Source of the DNA: Fenollaria timonensis
Lineage (GTDB): Bacteria > Bacillota > Clostridia > Tissierellales > Peptoniphilaceae
Assembly: GCF_001457835.1 (NCBI RefSeq)
Contig: NZ_LN898230.1
Span: 699,600-763,599 of the forward strand
Direction of reading: 5' to 3'
Length of the DNA stretch: 64,000 nucleotides
This document shows positions 34,663 to 45,720 of the stretch, piece after piece. The notes beneath the pieces are model-generated. The model saw nothing but the letters and a program-made list of their open reading frames with translations, made no database searches and was not told the DNA's origin. The first letter of the stretch is position 1, and each line of letters starts with the position of its first letter. The position numbers were made by a program, and so were the translations under genes.

Positions 34663-35922
34663 ATTGCAACAATAAGTTAGCCACCCAGACATCATATAGA
34701 CTAAATGTATAGTATAGCTTAAAAGTATTTATTTTTATTAAACTAGATACTTTTAAGCTGTTTTATTTCCTTTATGAACTCTTCTTTTGCAGTTTTGTAA
34801 TTAAAGATTTTTCTTGGCAAATTATTCATCCACTCGTTTATTCTGTATATTTTTTCTTTTGATACTTCTTCTATTGATGTGCCTTTTTGTATAAATCTTC
34901 GTATTAATTTATGTTGACATTCACTAGTTCCTCTTTCCCATGATGTATATGGATGACAAAAATATATATCTACATATTCTGCTAATTCTGATAAGCTTGA
35001 AAATTCTGAACCATTATCTGATGTTATACTTTTAAATATTTCTTTGTTTAACTGCGCATTATCTTTTAAGAATTTAAGTCCAATGTCTACTGCATCGGGT
35101 GTTTTTCCATGTATTTTTATCAGCTTTTCATATCTTGTTTTTCTTTCTACTAATGTAAGTAGTACTGGATCTGTCTTTTTCTTTTTACCTATAACTGTAT
35201 CTATTTCCCAGTGGCCGAATTCTTCTCTTGTTTGTATTTTATCTGGTCTTTCTTCTATGGATATGCCAAGCTTTTTCTTGTTTTGTCTTGTTCTTCTTGT
35301 GCTATTTTTGTTTTTTCTCTTTACTTTTTCTAGTAGATCTATATTTTTTGTTTTCATTAGTGACTTATTTATCCAGTTGTAGAGGCTTTTTGTTGATGGT
35401 ATTTCTGATGATGGAAAGAGTCTATTTGCTTTTGCGTATCCAACACATACATCTGGAGACCATTTATCTTTTAACATTTTATTGTCTGCCCATTTAAGAA
35501 ATTCGACTATATCTATATATTTTGGTCTTCTTCCGCAAGAAGATCTATTGTTTATATATACCTCATAATTAGTTAAGGCAAAGTATTTTTCATCGTAGTA
35601 AGTATATGTTTTGTTATTACTTTTTATTATTCTCTTTTGCTTTACTGTGCCTTTCTTTATTGCGTTGTTTATTGTCTGCGGGGCTCTATTTAGCCTTCTT
35701 GCTATCTCTCTGTTGCTATGTCCATCTATTTTCCATGCCTGTATTAATGACATTTCATGTAGTGATAGATGTGAATTTTTCTTGCGTTCTGTAAATTCTA
35801 TGGTATAATTTATATGAGTCATGTGTACCTCCGTATAGTTGTTTTTTTGTTTGTTACTAATACTATACCATATGTACACATGATTTTTTTATTTGGTGGC
35901 TAAGTTAATTATACAATCTTCC
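34658..35922 (-). mobile_element. IS30-family insertion sequence, copy 1 (about 1265 bp)
   Basis: Complete element with one transposase gene. Ends are imperfect inverted repeats: 18 of 23 positions match between ATTG...TTAGCCACC at one end and its counterpart at the other, sharing the inner block TTAGCCACC. I set the borders by comparing with copy 2 at 61710-62974, to which it looks identical throughout the stretches I compared. It sits 2-20 bp after the stop codon of the HAAS-domain gene. A 13-bp inverted repeat (AGCTTAAAAGTAT) spans the transposase stop codon. IS30-type elements with long variable palindromic duplications are known, for example IS1630 of Mycoplasma fermentans. Confidence 0.93.
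34743..35822 (-). CDS. IS30-family transposase, copy 1
   Basis: 359 residues from the ATG at 35822, preceded by CGGAGG. An upstream in-frame GTG lies inside the promoter hairpin and is not a likely start. N-terminal helix-turn-helix (SLIQAWKIDGHSNREIARRL, about 25-44) and a C-terminal DDE integrase core: D in GHWEIDTVIG, D in SITSDNGSEF, and E in SWERGTSECQHKLIRRF. All three catalytic residues are present, so the protein should be active. Its translation is identical to copy 2. Confidence 0.95.
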   Translation of the reverse strand: MTHINYTIEFTERKKNSHLSLHEMSLIQAWKIDGHSNREIARRLNRAPQTINNAIKKGTVKQKRIIKSNNKTYTYYDEKYFALTNYEVYINNRSSCGRRPKYIDIVEFLKWADNKMLKDKWSPDVCVGYAKANRLFPSSEIPSTKSLYNWINKSLMKTKNIDLLEKVKRKNKNSTRRTRQNKKKLGISIEERPDKIQTREEFGHWEIDTVIGKKKKTDPVLLTLVERKTRYEKLIKIHGKTPDAVDIGLKFLKDNAQLNKEIFKSITSDNGSEFSSLSELAEYVDIYFCHPYTSWERGTSECQHKLIRRFIQKGTSIEEVSKEKIYRINEWMNNLPRKIFNYKTAKEEFIKEIKQLKSI

Positions 35923-35940
35923 GTTAATATTAAATTATAA
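35923..35940. repeat. Target-site duplication, IS30 copy 1, right
   Basis: Exact repeat of 34645-34662, immediately before the stop codon of the HAAS-domain gene. Confidence 0.85.
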
Positions 35941-35941
35941 T

Positions 35942-36559
35942 TTATATACTTTTATTATAAATGCTAAGCTTTTTATTTTGTAAATATCTTATTATAGCTA
36001 CTGTTCCTCTCCAAGTTAATATTCCTAATGTAGCAAAAACAATTGCAAATAAAATACCAACAATTAAAGCAGATATTCCTTTCAATTCATAATAAACAAA
36101 AATAAATTTAATCTTATCTAAAAAAGATATATTAATAAATCCTTTTAATAATCCCATTATACCAGCTACAAAACAAAGAATTCCTGATAAGAACAAGCCA
36201 ATAGCTAGTGTGAAAAGCGTTGGTATAACAGCTAGCCAAATTAATGAAGAGTATGAAAAAAATAATATATATTTACATAGTGTTTTAATAGATAATTTAT
36301 TAGTTTTAACGAAAGTATCATCAATATAATTACCAGCTAAATCTTTTGCTGAAGGCATTTTAGCAAGAATCTCTTCACTTGATTGACCAGAGATTAACCT
36401 TTCATAAAATGAACTTTTTAACTCAGATAAAATATCTGTTTTCTCACTTACAGGCAAATATCTTAAGTATCTATCAACATGAGTTAAATACTTTTCTAAA
36501 TCATTACTTATTTCTACATCTTTCATGTCAATATCACTCCTTTTCTCTTCATCTTTCAT
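35942..36559 (-). CDS. HAAS/DUF1700-type membrane protein, partner of the PadR regulator
   Basis: 205 residues. The N-terminal soluble part has the HAAS pattern, ISNDLEKYLTHVDRYLRYLP, then EILSELKSSFYERL-like and AKMPSAKDLAGNYIDD (about 15-85). Three hydrophobic segments follow (about 93-125, 153-190). Such proteins are encoded beside PadR regulators and are thought to act as membrane signalling partners. The first 11 codons plus their ribosome-binding site are a 33-bp tandem duplication, so there are two in-frame ATG starts (36559 and 36526), each with AAAGGAGTG about 8 nt upstream. The padR stop is embedded in the first site. Specific signal unknown. Confidence 0.8.
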   Translation of the reverse strand: MKDEEKRSDIDMKDVEISNDLEKYLTHVDRYLRYLPVSEKTDILSELKSSFYERLISGQSSEEILAKMPSAKDLAGNYIDDTFVKTNKLSIKTLCKYILFFSYSSLIWLAVIPTLFTLAIGLFLSGILCFVAGIMGLLKGFINISFLDKIKFIFVYYELKGISALIVGILFAIVFATLGILTWRGTVAIIRYLQNKKLSIYNKSI

Positions 36560-36587
36560 ATCAATATCACTCCTTTTCTATATCGTT
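36522..36587. repeat. 33-bp tandem duplication covering ribosome-binding site and start codon
   Basis: Two near-identical 33-bp units in direct tandem. Each contains AAAGGAGTG, ATATTGA and an ATG followed by AAAGATG; one base differs next to the ATG. Because 33 is a multiple of three, the second copy stays in frame and adds 11 residues (MKDEEKRSDID) at the N-terminus. Boundaries are approximate. Confidence 0.8.
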
Positions 36588-36896
36588 AATATTCTCAATA
36601 AGTTTACACCAGTCACACTTAAGTTTATCCAAATATAAAGTTCCAGATTTTGTTATTCTATAGTATTTTCTTGGAGGTGTACCTTCTTCTATGTTTTGCC
36701 AATACGATTCAAGATAGCCATTTTTCATAAGTCTTCTAAGAAGTGGATAAATTGTACTCTCATTAGTATTAAGCATTGTATACTTGTTTAAAGTTTGAAT
36801 TAAATCATAACCGTATCTATCACATTTATTAATTAATAACAAAACAGCATATTCTAAGGTACCTCTTTTTATTTGTGAAATCCAATCTGTATTCAT
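36567..36896 (-). CDS. PadR family transcriptional regulator
   Basis: 109-residue winged-helix regulator with the PadR core: QIKRGTLEYAVLLLINK at about 8-24, YGYDLIQTLNKY near 28-39, ESTIYPLLRRLMKNGYLESYW near 47-67 and PRKYYRITKSG near 75-85. It probably represses its own two-gene operon with the HAAS partner, since an inverted repeat overlaps the promoter. Its stop TGA overlaps the ribosome-binding site of the partner gene. Confidence 0.93.
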   Translation of the reverse strand: MNTDWISQIKRGTLEYAVLLLINKCDRYGYDLIQTLNKYTMLNTNESTIYPLLRRLMKNGYLESYWQNIEEGTPPRKYYRITKSGTLYLDKLKCDWCKLIENINDIEKE

Positions 36897-36929
36897 TTTA
36901 TTCTCCTTTCATATATACATTGCTTATCT

Positions 36930-36964
36930 ATATACATTGTACCACATAGTATATTTAATGTCAA
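36930..36964 (-). promoter_or_regulatory. padR promoter with overlapping candidate operator
   Basis: Minus-strand TTGACA (36959-36964), 17-bp spacer, TACAAT (36936-36941). An imperfect inverted repeat at 36930-36954 (ATATAC...GTATAT with inner TGT/ACA) covers the -10 box, the usual layout of a PadR autorepression site. Confidence 0.7.
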
Positions 36965-36975
36965 TATATTTATAC

Positions 36976-37010
36976 AAAAAACCTCTCTACTTAATTTAGT
37001 AAAGAGGTTT
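36976..37010 (-). terminator. Terminator of pepF
   Basis: AAACCTCT and AGAGGTTT arms (36979-36986, 37003-37010) with TACT/AGTA pairing inside, followed on the minus strand by a T-run. Confidence 0.85.
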
Positions 37011-37031
37011 AATAATATTTATTTAATAATT

Positions 37032-38792
37032 TTATTCAGTTAATTTTAAGAACTCATCAATTTCTTTCTTTATAGTTTCTAGTGATGCGTCAAAGAATTC
37101 TTCTTTAGTAACGTCTATGCCAACTGATTTGCAGCAATCCTTAATGCTCATCTTGCCTGTGTTTCTTAGAAGTGTATCATATTTATCTATGAAGGCGTCT
37201 CCTTCTTTCTTATATATACTATATAAGCCTCTTGCGAATAATAATCCAAAGCAATATGGGAAGTTATAATAACCAAGGCCGCTACTGTAGTAGTGAGACT
37301 TGCATATCCACATACCCTTATTAAGCATTTCTGGATCTAGTCCGTCTTTAAAAGCTTCTTTTTGTGCATTCATCATGATTTCATCGAAGTCATCTGCATC
37401 AAGCGCACCATTTTTTCTTCTTCTAAATACTTCATCTTCAAATAAGAATCTTGAGTAGATATCAACAACTGTTTGAGCTGCGCCTGAAATAATATTTTCA
37501 AGTATAAATATCTTTTCATCATCATTTTTAGCATCTTTAAGTGCTGCGTTATATGTTATTGTCTCAGCAAATATGGATGCAGTCTCTGCTATAGGCATAG
37601 TGTAGTCTTGATTGATAGGCTCTTCATCAAATATTATTCTTCCATGATAAGCATGACCAAGTTCATGAGCAAAGGTAATCATCGAGTCAAAAGTGCCGCC
37701 GAAGTTTGCTAAAACTCTTGATTCTTTTATTGCTGAGCAACTTGAACAAAATGCGCCGCCAACTTTTCCTTCTCTAGGCTCTGTATCTAGCCAATTGTTT
37801 TCAAAGGCATGTTTAGAAAAATCACCTAATTTATCTGAGAACGAATAGTATTGCTTAATAACAAAGTCTTTTGCTTCATCAAATGTATAAGTGATACATC
37901 CCTTGCCTACTGGCGCGAATGTTTCGTAGTAAGGAAGCTTATCATAGCCAAGTAATTTTGCTTTTCTATTGAAGTACTTAACAAAATCTGGTAAATACTT
38001 TCTAACTGATGACCACATCGCATCAAGTATCTCTTTATCAAATCTTGAATCGATAAGTGTTTTTTCAAGTGGACTTTCGTAGCCTCTTAACTCGCATTCA
38101 TTAATAACTTCGCCCTTGATTGAGCTTAGTGACATTGCTACTGAATCTCTGATCTTTTCATAACATTCTTCTTCAGCTACAAAACTCTTTTTTCTAAGCT
38201 CTTTATCGTCTTCATATTGTAAGTTTCTTATAGCTGGTAGATTTATTTCTTTTACTTCTCCATTTGGGAATTCCACTTTGCTAGTTACTTTACTTGTTAA
38301 ATTAGAGTGAAGTCTGTTCCACTCGTATGAACCTGTTTCTTTTATACGAGCAACTGCTATCTCTACGTCATCACTTAATGAGTGTTTAGCTTGTTCACAG
38401 CCTTCATTCAAAATAAATTTATATTCTTTAAGAGTATCATCTTCATCTATTATCTTATTGATATCATCTATACTCTTTAAAAATTTTGTGTAGACAACAT
38501 TTAGCTCAGTAAACTCTCTACCTATAGCTATAAGCTTTGATTTTTCTGTTAGTGCCTCTTTATTGTTAACGTTTTCACTTAAGTTTAGTGAAACATAACC
38601 ATATAGTCTTGCAGCATAGTTTTCTATAAGATTGGCTTTGTCTACATATTGAAGTAAAACTTTTTTCTTGTCGTCAAAGTTATCTGTGATAAATGCTTTT
38701 AAATCTTTTACTTCTTTTAATATATTGTCATAGTCTTCTTTATATTTAGGATCTGTAAATGATTTATAGTACGCCGATAAATCCCACTTCAT
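37032..38792 (-). CDS. pepF: Oligoendopeptidase F (M3 family)
   Basis: Cytoplasmic zinc metallopeptidase that trims oligopeptides, 586 residues. The zinc site HELGHAYH is at about residues 374-381, with the third ligand Glu in IAETASIFAETI some 25 residues later. The C-terminal HYYSSGLGYYNFPYCFGLLFA region forms the substrate roof. It lies 47 bp after atpC; a hairpin terminator sits between them but no separate promoter is evident, so read-through expression from the atp transcript is likely. Confidence 0.96.
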   Translation of the reverse strand: MKWDLSAYYKSFTDPKYKEDYDNILKEVKDLKAFITDNFDDKKKVLLQYVDKANLIENYAARLYGYVSLNLSENVNNKEALTEKSKLIAIGREFTELNVVYTKFLKSIDDINKIIDEDDTLKEYKFILNEGCEQAKHSLSDDVEIAVARIKETGSYEWNRLHSNLTSKVTSKVEFPNGEVKEINLPAIRNLQYEDDKELRKKSFVAEEECYEKIRDSVAMSLSSIKGEVINECELRGYESPLEKTLIDSRFDKEILDAMWSSVRKYLPDFVKYFNRKAKLLGYDKLPYYETFAPVGKGCITYTFDEAKDFVIKQYYSFSDKLGDFSKHAFENNWLDTEPREGKVGGAFCSSCSAIKESRVLANFGGTFDSMITFAHELGHAYHGRIIFDEEPINQDYTMPIAETASIFAETITYNAALKDAKNDDEKIFILENIISGAAQTVVDIYSRFLFEDEVFRRRKNGALDADDFDEIMMNAQKEAFKDGLDPEMLNKGMWICKSHYYSSGLGYYNFPYCFGLLFARGLYSIYKKEGDAFIDKYDTLLRNTGKMSIKDCCKSVGIDVTKEEFFDASLETIKKEIDEFLKLTE

Positions 38793-38808
38793 AATATTCC
38801 TCCTCTTT

Positions 38809-38834
38809 CAAAAAGAGGGTAGCAAATTGCTACC
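38809..38834 (-). terminator. Terminator-like hairpin between atpC and pepF
   Basis: GGTAGC (38818-38823) pairs with GCTACC (38829-38834) around a 5-nt loop, followed on the minus strand by CTCTTTTTG. Short stem, probably leaky, because the pepF ribosome-binding site follows at once. Confidence 0.65.
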
Positions 38835-38839
38835 TTCTT

Positions 38840-41508
<2,669 letters not shown>

Positions 41509-41517
41509 AATAAACCT

Positions 41518-43023
41518 CTAGTTAAAAGTCTTTTTAAATTCTTCTATCTTTAGTTTTAGCTCTTCTTTTATTTCATCAGTTAATTCTTTTTTCTCTAAAA
41601 TCTTCTTAGCAGTTTCGCTAGAAGTATTTTCCATGTACTCTAGAAAATCATTTTCAAAAGCCTTAACTCTGTCTACAGGAATATCATCAAGATATCTGTT
41701 AGTAACAGCAAATAAAATCATAACCTCTTCTTCGACTTTTAAAGGTTTATATTGTGCTTGTTTAAGTATTTCCATGATTCTTTGACCATGATTTAGCTTG
41801 TCAGCAGTGTCCTTGTCAAGCTCAGAACCGAATTGAGCAAATGCCAATAATTCTCTGTATTGAGCAAGTTCAAGTTTAATACCGCTTGAAACTTTCTTCA
41901 TAGCCTTGATTTGTGCAGCTCCACCAACACGAGATACCGATAAACCTGCGTTTACTGCTGGTCTTTGTCCTGAGAAGAACAATTGTCCTTCAAGGAAGAT
42001 TTGTCCGTCAGTGATAGATATAACATTAGTTGGTATATAAGCAGAAATATCTCCAGCTTGTGTTTCTATGATAGGAAGAGCTGTTATTGAGCCTCCACCT
42101 AATTTATCAGATAATTTTGCGGATCTTTCAAGTAGTCTTGAATGTAGATAGAAAACGTCTCCTGGGTACGCTTCACGTCCTGGTGGTCTTCTAAGTAGCA
42201 ATGACATTGAACGATAAGCAACGGCGTGCTTTGATAAGTCATCGTAGATGATAAGTACGTCTTTACCTGCATACATAAACTCTTCAGCCATAGCAGTTCC
42301 TGCATATGGAGCAATGTATTGTAGTGGTGCTAATTCACTTGCTGATGAACTTACTACTATAGTGTAGTCCATCGCACCATGTTCTTCTAGTACATTAACT
42401 AATTGAGCTACAGTTGAGTTCTTTTGACCAATAGCAACATATATACATATTACGTCTTGATCCTTTTGATTTATTATTGTATCTATGGCGATGGCAGTCT
42501 TACCTGTTTGTCTATCGCCTATAATTAACTCTCTTTGTCCTCTACCTATAGGGATGATGGAGTCAATAGTTTTGATACCAGTTTGTAACGGTTCAGATAC
42601 AGACTTTCTGTCGATGATACCTGGCGCATTAGCTTCGATAGGTCTATACTTTTTGCTTTCAATTTTGCCTTTTCCATCGATAGCTTGTCCTAGTGAATTA
42701 ACTACTCTACCAATAAGCGCTTCGCCTACTGGAACTTCAACGATTCTACCAGTTCTTTTAACTGGATCTCCTTCTTTTAAGTTCTTATCACTACCTAAAA
42801 GTACACAACCAATATTATCTTGTTCAAGGTTTAGTGCCATAGCGTAAACGCCACCAGGTAGTTCAAGTAATTCACCAGCCATAGCATTATCAAGTCCGTA
42901 AACTCTAGCTATACCGTCTCCAACTTCAATAATAGATCCAACTTCAACCGTATCTAATTTTTTGTCATAATTTTTTATTAATTCTTTTATAACTGAGCTA
43001 ATTTCTTCTGGTTTTAACCCCAT
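41518..43023 (-). CDS. atpA: ATP synthase F1 alpha subunit
   Basis: 501-residue non-catalytic nucleotide-binding subunit. P-loop GDRQTGKTA is at about 168-176, [13 protein letters not shown] near 202, and the arginine-finger segment [32 protein letters not shown] near 343-374. One base after atpH; typical length. Confidence 0.98.
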   Translation of the reverse strand: MGLKPEEISSVIKELIKNYDKKLDTVEVGSIIEVGDGIARVYGLDNAMAGELLELPGGVYAMALNLEQDNIGCVLLGSDKNLKEGDPVKRTGRIVEVPVGEALIGRVVNSLGQAIDGKGKIESKKYRPIEANAPGIIDRKSVSEPLQTGIKTIDSIIPIGRGQRELIIGDRQTGKTAIAIDTIINQKDQDVICIYVAIGQKNSTVAQLVNVLEEHGAMDYTIVVSSSASELAPLQYIAPYAGTAMAEEFMYAGKDVLIIYDDLSKHAVAYRSMSLLLRRPPGREAYPGDVFYLHSRLLERSAKLSDKLGGGSITALPIIETQAGDISAYIPTNVISITDGQIFLEGQLFFSGQRPAVNAGLSVSRVGGAAQIKAMKKVSSGIKLELAQYRELLAFAQFGSELDKDTADKLNHGQRIMEILKQAQYKPLKVEEEVMILFAVTNRYLDDIPVDRVKAFENDFLEYMENTSSETAKKILEKKELTDEIKEELKLKIEEFKKTFN

Positions 43024-43575
43024 TTAGATACTCACCTCACTATTATTTATTAATTCTTTTCTTAATTCGTTCAATTGACCTTTTAGTGTTGAGTCGATAA
43101 GCTTGTCACCGATCTTAACAATTGAGCCACCTATTATAGAATCATCTAAAACATTTTTTAGCTTTACATGAGACTTTAAAGATGCAGTCAATTTTTCTTC
43201 ATATTTTTTTATTTCTTCATCGCTAAGACTGTTTTTAGTAATTATAGTTCCATTCAAAATATTGTTATCTATATCATACACATTGTTAAATTCATCGATT
43301 ATAGACGATATCATGTCAAATCTCTTAGCATCAATTAAAACATATAAAAAATTCATAGTTAAAGTAGATAGATTTTTTTCATAAATATCTTTTACAATAT
43401 CTTTTTTATCATTATTTGATAACAATGGATGCTTAAATACTTCCATCAGTCTAGGGTTTGAATCAATACTTTCCTTTACTAAGTTTAGCTCTTCATAAAC
43501 TAATTTAAGACAATCATCTTCTTTAGATGCTTCGAACATAGATTTTGCATATAAAGTAGTAGCTAATTCTTCCAT
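43024..43575 (-). CDS. atpH: ATP synthase F1 delta subunit
   Basis: 183-residue peripheral-stalk subunit linking b to the top of F1. N-terminal helical bundle (LATTLYAKSMFEASKED, residues 4-20), HPLLSNNDKKDIVKDIY near 47 and the C-terminal VDDSIIGGSIVKIGDKLIDSTLKGQL-type segment near 142-168. It overlaps atpF by 13 bp. Confidence 0.95.
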   Translation of the reverse strand: MEELATTLYAKSMFEASKEDDCLKLVYEELNLVKESIDSNPRLMEVFKHPLLSNNDKKDIVKDIYEKNLSTLTMNFLYVLIDAKRFDMISSIIDEFNNVYDIDNNILNGTIITKNSLSDEEIKKYEEKLTASLKSHVKLKNVLDDSIIGGSIVKIGDKLIDSTLKGQLNELRKELINNSEVSI

Positions 43576-44078
43576 TGTCCACTACCTACTTCTTCTATAG
43601 ACTTTTCTATGATTTCTTTGTCTTTCTTCGTGCTAATATTTTCACCAATTAGTTTTTCAGCAGCTAAGATGGCAATATTAACCATATCGCCTTTCATTTC
43701 GTCCATTGCCATTGACTTTTTATTAGCAAGTTCTTTATCAGCTTTTTCCATAATTTTTCTAGACTCTTCTTTAGCATCATTAACAGACTTATTAACGATA
43801 TCGTCAGCTCTCTTTTTAGCTTGATCAACTATATCGTTTGCTTCCTTTTTAGCTTCTTTTAACTTAAGCTCATAGTCTCTTAATGCTACTTGAGATTTCA
43901 AATTATTTTTCTCGCTATCTTCAATGTTCTTCATTACATAGTCTTGTCTTTTCTTTAGTAAATCTTTTATAGGATAGTATAAAAATTTACGCAAAATAAA
44001 ATACAATACGAGAGTGGCTGTAAGCTGAACAAGCATATTGACTAAATTAAAGTCAACGCTTACATTTAAGCCTTCCAT
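43563..44078 (-). CDS. atpF: ATP synthase Fo b subunit
   Basis: 171 residues: one N-terminal membrane helix (VNMLVQLTATLVLYFILRKFL, about 13-33), a DLLKKRQDYV turn, then a long amphipathic helix rich in Lys, Glu and Ala forming the stator coiled coil to the C-terminus. Six bases after atpE. Confidence 0.95.
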   Translation of the reverse strand: MEGLNVSVDFNLVNMLVQLTATLVLYFILRKFLYYPIKDLLKKRQDYVMKNIEDSEKNNLKSQVALRDYELKLKEAKKEANDIVDQAKKRADDIVNKSVNDAKEESRKIMEKADKELANKKSMAMDEMKGDMVNIAILAAEKLIGENISTKKDKEIIEKSIEEVGSGQWKN

Positions 44079-44084
44079 ACTAAA

Positions 44085-44342
<258 letters not shown>

Positions 44343-44363
44343 TTAAAATTTCTCCTTTCAAAT

Positions 44364-45059
44364 TTAATTTTCTTCTTGTCCCATACCCATTGCAATGTAA
44401 ATCATTGTTATCATTGCGAATATGAAAGTTTGCAGTACACCTGAGAATACATCGAAGTAGATGTGAAACCATGGTGCTACTATTGGTGTAAGTAAATTAC
44501 TTACGAAACCTAGCGCAGCATATACAAGTGCCATGATTAATGAACCACTGACTATGTTACCAAATAAACGGAATGATAGTGATACTGGAAGCGCAATATC
44601 ACCGATAATGTTTATTGGGAATAGTATAAAGATTGGTTCAAAATAACCTTTTATGGAATCTTTTAAGCCATTAACTTTTATCTTGTTATAATGAATCAAA
44701 ACAAAAGTAATTAGCGCTAATGTGAGTGTAACATTAAGATCTGATGTTGGCGGTTTAAAGCCAAATAGTCCCATCAGATTCGCTGTCAATAAAAACATCA
44801 TCAAGCTAAGAATGTAAGGTGCAAAGCCTTCTCTGTTCTTTCCCATAGTTTGTTCGATTAGTGAATCAATTGATGTAACTAAGGTTTCCAGAACACTAAC
44901 AAGGCCACTTGGTCTAGCTTTGTAATCTGTCTTTTTAATTTTGCCATAACAAATAAAGATAAAAATTACTAATGCTAAGACAACTATCACCGAATTGATA
45001 ACGCTTGGTGTTAGTGAATATACATTCTTACCTATCTGAAAGCTTATCGACAATTCCAT
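44364..45059 (-). CDS. atpB: ATP synthase Fo a subunit
   Basis: 231-residue stator membrane protein with five to six helices. The essential Arg is in SLSFRLFGNIVSGSLIMALVY (about residues 164-177). The C-terminal helix pair HIYFDVFSGVLQTFIFAMITMIYIAMG is family-typical. It follows the small AtpI-like gene by 45 bp, with GGGGGT before the ATG region. Confidence 0.96.
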   Translation of the reverse strand: MELSISFQIGKNVYSLTPSVINSVIVVLALVIFIFICYGKIKKTDYKARPSGLVSVLETLVTSIDSLIEQTMGKNREGFAPYILSLMMFLLTANLMGLFGFKPPTSDLNVTLTLALITFVLIHYNKIKVNGLKDSIKGYFEPIFILFPINIIGDIALPVSLSFRLFGNIVSGSLIMALVYAALGFVSNLLTPIVAPWFHIYFDVFSGVLQTFIFAMITMIYIAMGMGQEEN

Positions 45060-45104
45060 CTTATTACCCCCTTTTCATATATTCAAATCTACTGATTTGC
45101 AAAA

Positions 45105-45476
45105 TTATTTACCTATGCCAAACAATTCAACTATAAGAATTGAAAATTTGATCATAGTAAAGCCTATTGCTGTCGTATAAAAATCGAAATTAGGATTCTT
45201 ATATGCCGCATAGAGTATTATACCATATAATAAGAGTCTTAGATAATAATTATTTGTAGTAAACCTCTTACTAGCTTTTGCATCTTTCTCCACTGCCTTT
45301 ATTGCATTTTTGTACATAAGCCTGAAGAATAGCACACTTATGAGTGTTCCTAAGTACAAACCTAAGAGTAAATCCTTTCTGAAACCAAAAAAAATTACAA
45401 TAATAAGGCTTGAAACTATAGCTAAAATTATAGCAACTCTTATATATTTAAACGTAAAATCTTTATCTTTTTTCAT
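45105..45476 (-). CDS. atpI: ATP synthase subunit I-like membrane protein (AtpI)
   Basis: 123 residues with four hydrophobic segments and a charged N-terminus (MKKDKDFTFKYIRV). Its position directly before atpB and its layout match the ATP synthase I chain family, thought to help c-ring assembly or cation supply. Sequence conservation in this family is low, so the call leans on context. It overlaps the upstream gene by 14 bp. Confidence 0.75.
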   Translation of the reverse strand: MKKDKDFTFKYIRVAIILAIVSSLIIVIFFGFRKDLLLGLYLGTLISVLFFRLMYKNAIKAVEKDAKASKRFTTNNYYLRLLLYGIILYAAYKNPNFDFYTTAIGFTMIKFSILIVELFGIGK

Positions 45477-45711
45477 CTTTATCTTTTTCTTGATCTTTAT
45501 TATCTTTTTGTTTTACATAGTATTTAATGCTTCTATAGAAATTATAAAAGCCTGCTAACACTCCTATGACTATGAAAATTATAGAAAAAGTACCATCTGT
45601 CTTAAATAATTTGTCAAGTCCATAGCCAACAAGGTATGAAATAACAATGCTTGATACTATGTCTATGCCGATTTGACCAACTAAGGCTAAAGGTTTTAGT
45701 TTTTCTATCAT
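45463..45711 (-). CDS. atpZ: AtpZ/AtpI family small membrane protein
   Basis: 82 residues, two membrane helices (about 8-30 and 40-62) with the family pattern LVGQIGIDIVSSIVISYLVGYGLDKLF and a Lys/Asp-rich C-terminus (KQKDNKDQEKDKDEKR). First of the ATP synthase-associated genes, 9 bp after the ABC permease, with AAGGTGAT overlapping that stop region. AtpZ proteins are proposed to help Mg2+ supply or c-ring assembly. Confidence 0.8.
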   Translation of the reverse strand: MIEKLKPLALVGQIGIDIVSSIVISYLVGYGLDKLFKTDGTFSIIFIVIGVLAGFYNFYRSIKYYVKQKDNKDQEKDKDEKR

Positions 45712-45720
45712 ATTATCACC

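Noticed and set aside
34743-35879. 378-residue form of the transposase
   Set aside because: Its GTG start lies inside the leader hairpin and promoter region; the ATG 19 codons later follows CGGAGG.
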